A stretch of 64,000 nucleotides of DNA. Source: Pseudoscleropodium purum (Eukaryota > Streptophyta > Bryopsida > Hypnales > Brachytheciaceae). The position numbers were made by a program, and so were the translations under genes. The DNA lies in NCBI GenBank assembly GCA_963969395.1, contig OZ017796.1:29626243-29690242 (forward strand), written 5' to 3'. Shown here piece by piece: positions 61,641 to 64,000 of this stretch (within the stretch, counting starts at the first letter, position 1; every line of letters starts with the position of its first letter). Below the pieces are notes generated by a model. It searched no databases. It was given only the letters and a program-made list of their open reading frames with translations, and was not told the DNA's origin.

Positions 61641-61701
<61 letters not shown>
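61641..61701. repeat. (TA)n microsatellite
   Basis: About 30 uninterrupted TA units at the point where the repeat family normally has a short tatatac sequence. Confidence 0.95.
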
Positions 61702-61704
<3 letters not shown>

Positions 61705-62851
61705 GTTGAGTTTTATTATTGATGTGATTTTTTCAATGTTCCAAAGTTGATTGTCTTATCATTTGTTAAAATAGTGGCCTACTTGGGAAAATGAAAAATG
61801 AAAAAAAATAATAGAGTGAGTTGTATAACTTAGTGAGCGTTGTCAAAGTGTTCTTTTAAAGTTCAACTTAGCTTGTGGAAGTTTGTAAAAAATAAGATGC
61901 ACATATAGCTCTATAAGTAGGGGATCTTTAGGAGAATCACTTTTTGTTTTATTCCCTTAAATTGTTTAGTCTCTATCTTTGCTTTGCATGTAAGAGGTTG
62001 TAATTTTCATCAAGCAATTTGCTTTCTCTTGTTGTAAAGAACCTTGAGACTTTGGAAATGGTTTTGATGTTTTCTATTGGGTATTTTGTAGCTTACTTCT
62101 TCAAAACAATTGTTCAAGTGGGCAAAATTTTATATGTGCTAAGTTAATTAGACATTATTAATCTGAAGATATACAAGGATTACCATAAGAAAACCTTGTT
62201 TAAGGTGACGTTCAATATAACAATTGACATTTAAGTGAACATCTGTTTATGAAACCATGGGGTTTTTTTTTCGACGTCACTTATTTAATTCCATTCACTT
62301 AGACATTGAAAAATTCTCGTGTCTTATTGTGGATGTTGTTCTTGAACAACTATTACATACATATTTTTTTCCACTAAAATCCACTTTCAGTTTGTCTTTT
62401 CAAGGGCAAAGTATTGTAGCAATGATTTCTCTAAACTTGATAGTACCATCTAAAGATTGATAATTTATAATGAAACTTACCATTAAATTTTTTTTGGTGT
62501 GGGGATTGTTCAATGAATTGTTGTGTTTTAGAAAAATTAATGTCCAATTCAATAGAGAAATCATTTCTAGACATTTATTTTTACAAATTAATAGTAGAAA
62601 ATAAACCCTTCATTTTGTGGATTTTTATTTGAAAATGTAAAAGATTATAAAAATTTTTGCCATCTTTATTATCATGTAAAAATTTTCACATTTATAAAAG
62701 TCAAATATATTCACAAGGCATTTTATTTCTATAAAGAAATCTATATCTATTCAAATTTCTAAATCAATAAATATTTTCCAATCTATCAAGCTCTTATAGG
62801 TTAGAACTTGAATTTCTTATAATTGTAAGTGCATTCCAAAGTACTTTGAAT
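61702..62851. other. AT-rich intergenic DNA, no gene seen
   Basis: Short frames only, none protein-like enough to call. Confidence 0.55.
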
Positions 62852-63009
62852 CACTAGAAGAAATCTAGGTTTGCCTCAACCAAATCTACTTGATGTGTGT
62901 TTGTTGAAGCAAATGCAAAATCTCTGTTTTTTAAAGCAAATTTTGTATTTGCCTCAACAAACACATCAAGTAAAATTTTTGTTGAGGCAAATGCAGATTT
63001 CTTCTAGAG
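62852..63009. mobile_element. 158-bp hairpin MITE, CACTA-like ends
   Basis: Nearly the entire element is an inverted repeat. CACTAGAAGAAATCT at the left pairs with AGATTTCTTCTAGAG at the right, and the inner parts (tttgcctcaac, acttgatgtgt) also pair. The 3-bp aat flanks both sides (62849-62851 and 63010-63012). A CACTA start and a 3-bp duplication fit the CACTA (En/Spm) superfamily. The outermost bases differ between ends (CACTAG versus CTCTAG). Confidence 0.75.
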
Positions 63010-63165
63010 AATGAGTACATGAAAACTCAAATTTAGACATTTGACAATCAAAATAAAGTACTTTGAAAGCTAGTTGAAAGACAAAAATTGTAGAAACCTT
63101 GATAGATTAGGCATACCAAAGCACATTGCACTTCAAATCTTGAAAATTTTTGGTGAAAAGTTGGT

Positions 63166-63393
63166 AGGGGGCTAGGAAAGATTAACTTATGTATTGCTCT
63201 ATCAAAAGATATATGTGAAAATTGCTCCATATTTTGTGCCGTTTAAATTTTAGATTTCTTCACTTCTCTTCACTAATTTAGGGCCACGGAGGATTGACTT
63301 GTCTATTGCCTAGTCAAAGGGTAAATGTCAAAATTGATCCCTATTTTGTGCCGCTTAAATTTTGTATTTCATCACACCCCTTGCAAAATTAGG
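63166..63393. repeat. Direct tandem duplication, about 113-bp unit
   Basis: The units at 63166-63281 and 63282-63393 share tattg-ct-tcaaa-g-ta-atgt-aaaattg, tattttgtgccg-ttaaattt and (a)aa(a)ttaggg. They are moderately diverged. Confidence 0.65.
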
Positions 63394-63397
63394 GTCC

Positions 63398-63665
63398 ATG
63401 ATTGCAAATATGAATTCAAAATTTCCAAATTTTTTTATATGTGGCAAATAAAAAATTTCAACGTTTTCTACGAGGGTAAAACATGGGGCAATAGAGGGGG
63501 CAATCTTCCTTGGCCGTAATTTGGAGCATTCGATTGCTAATATGATTGCTAATATGAATTCAGAATTTGCAAATTTTATCATATGTGGCAAATAAAAAAT
63601 TCCAGTGTAAAATTTTCTAAGGGGGTAAAAAACGGGGCAATACGGGGGTCAGTCCTCCCTGGCCG
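63398..63665. repeat. Direct duplication, about 120-bp unit with a short spacer
   Basis: The units at 63398-63516 and 63541-63665 share atgattgc-aatatgaattca, atatgtggcaaataaaaaatt, ggggcaata and cctggccg/ccttggccg. Confidence 0.7.
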
Positions 63666-64000
63666 TTGGTTGGCAGGGTGCACTGACGGCGCTCTTGACT
63701 GATCGGCACATGAGCAATCTGTAAAAATCCAAACACTTACCTATCTCTGATACCCGGATGTATGATAACAGGGTGCGGCAAACTGGAGTGCCTCAATCGC
63801 GGGTGCTCGCAAGGCTTCGACCGTTGAGTAGACCGTAAGTCCGCGTGGGACGAAATGACCGTTGGCGGGAAGAGGGTCCGCCTTCACTACCATTTGTTAC
63901 CACTGCGCTCTGTGAATTCACATCTCCCTCAATTCCATTCACATTTCAAGTCTGTGCTTCGTTTTGCGGCCTCCATTTGGTGTCAGATTCCATTCAGGTG
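63666..64000. other. GC-richer DNA at the window edge, possible promoter or first exon of a gene outside
   Basis: Composition rises sharply after 63640 and pyrimidine-rich stretches (cacatctccctcaattcc) appear. The final bases attcaggtg could be a donor-like cag|gtg, but the window ends there. No coding frame can be assigned. Confidence 0.3.

Noticed and set aside
1..64000. CRISPR arrays, tRNA and rRNA genes, bacterial operons
   Set aside because: No regularly spaced identical repeats, no cloverleaf-like gene or rRNA segment was noticed, and spliced genes show the DNA is eukaryotic.

Overview
The window looks like nuclear DNA of a land plant, most probably a moss. Four things suggest this: a DYW-type pentatricopeptide repeat (PPR) protein with the moss style of near-identical P-L-S triplets, spliced GT-AG genes, telo-box promoters, and AT-rich intergenic DNA packed with decayed transposons between gene islands of higher GC. 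Species cannot be fixed by eye.

Layout. 1-11.2 kb is AT-rich and holds copies of an AT-rich repeat family with candidate terminal inverted repeats (TIRs), one of them folded into a hairpin. 11.2-15.6 kb is a GC-richer, TCCGG-rich locus with a broken unknown coding sequence and two GC-rich hAT-type MITEs, one with a perfect 8-bp target duplication. 19.1-23.1 kb is a higher-GC island whose only clear gene is an intronless, bacterial-looking short-chain dehydrogenase on the minus strand. 23.2-29.2 kb holds a 1.1-kb TIR element with TA target duplication, (GATACGAATA)-like degenerate satellites, an interstitial (GGGGTT)n tract, a dead Tc1/mariner transposase and an adjacent Stowaway-like MITE.

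29.2-37.4 kb is a gene island. A giant DYW PPR exon contains a nearly perfect 606-bp tandem duplication. Just upstream are small exons encoding the PDF motif of organellar single-strand DNA-binding (OSB) proteins. Splice phases allow these exons to be spliced into the PPR exon, giving a possible PDF-PPR-DYW fusion.

40-61 kb is a large inverted duplication. Two complete head-to-head SPT16 genes (FACT histone chaperone, 8 exons, 1061 residues each) flank an 8.8-kb spacer holding a dead hAT transposase. Exons 1-6 and introns 1-5 appear identical and without indels over about 4.37 kb, while the 5' flanks, introns 6-7, exon 7 and the 3' flanks have diverged. This is the pattern of recent gene conversion.

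61-64 kb is again AT-rich, with a (TA)n tract, a 158-bp CACTA-like hairpin MITE and local tandem duplications. No tRNA, rRNA or CRISPR array was seen. Identity statements come from reading and comparing the sequence by eye, not from a computed alignment.
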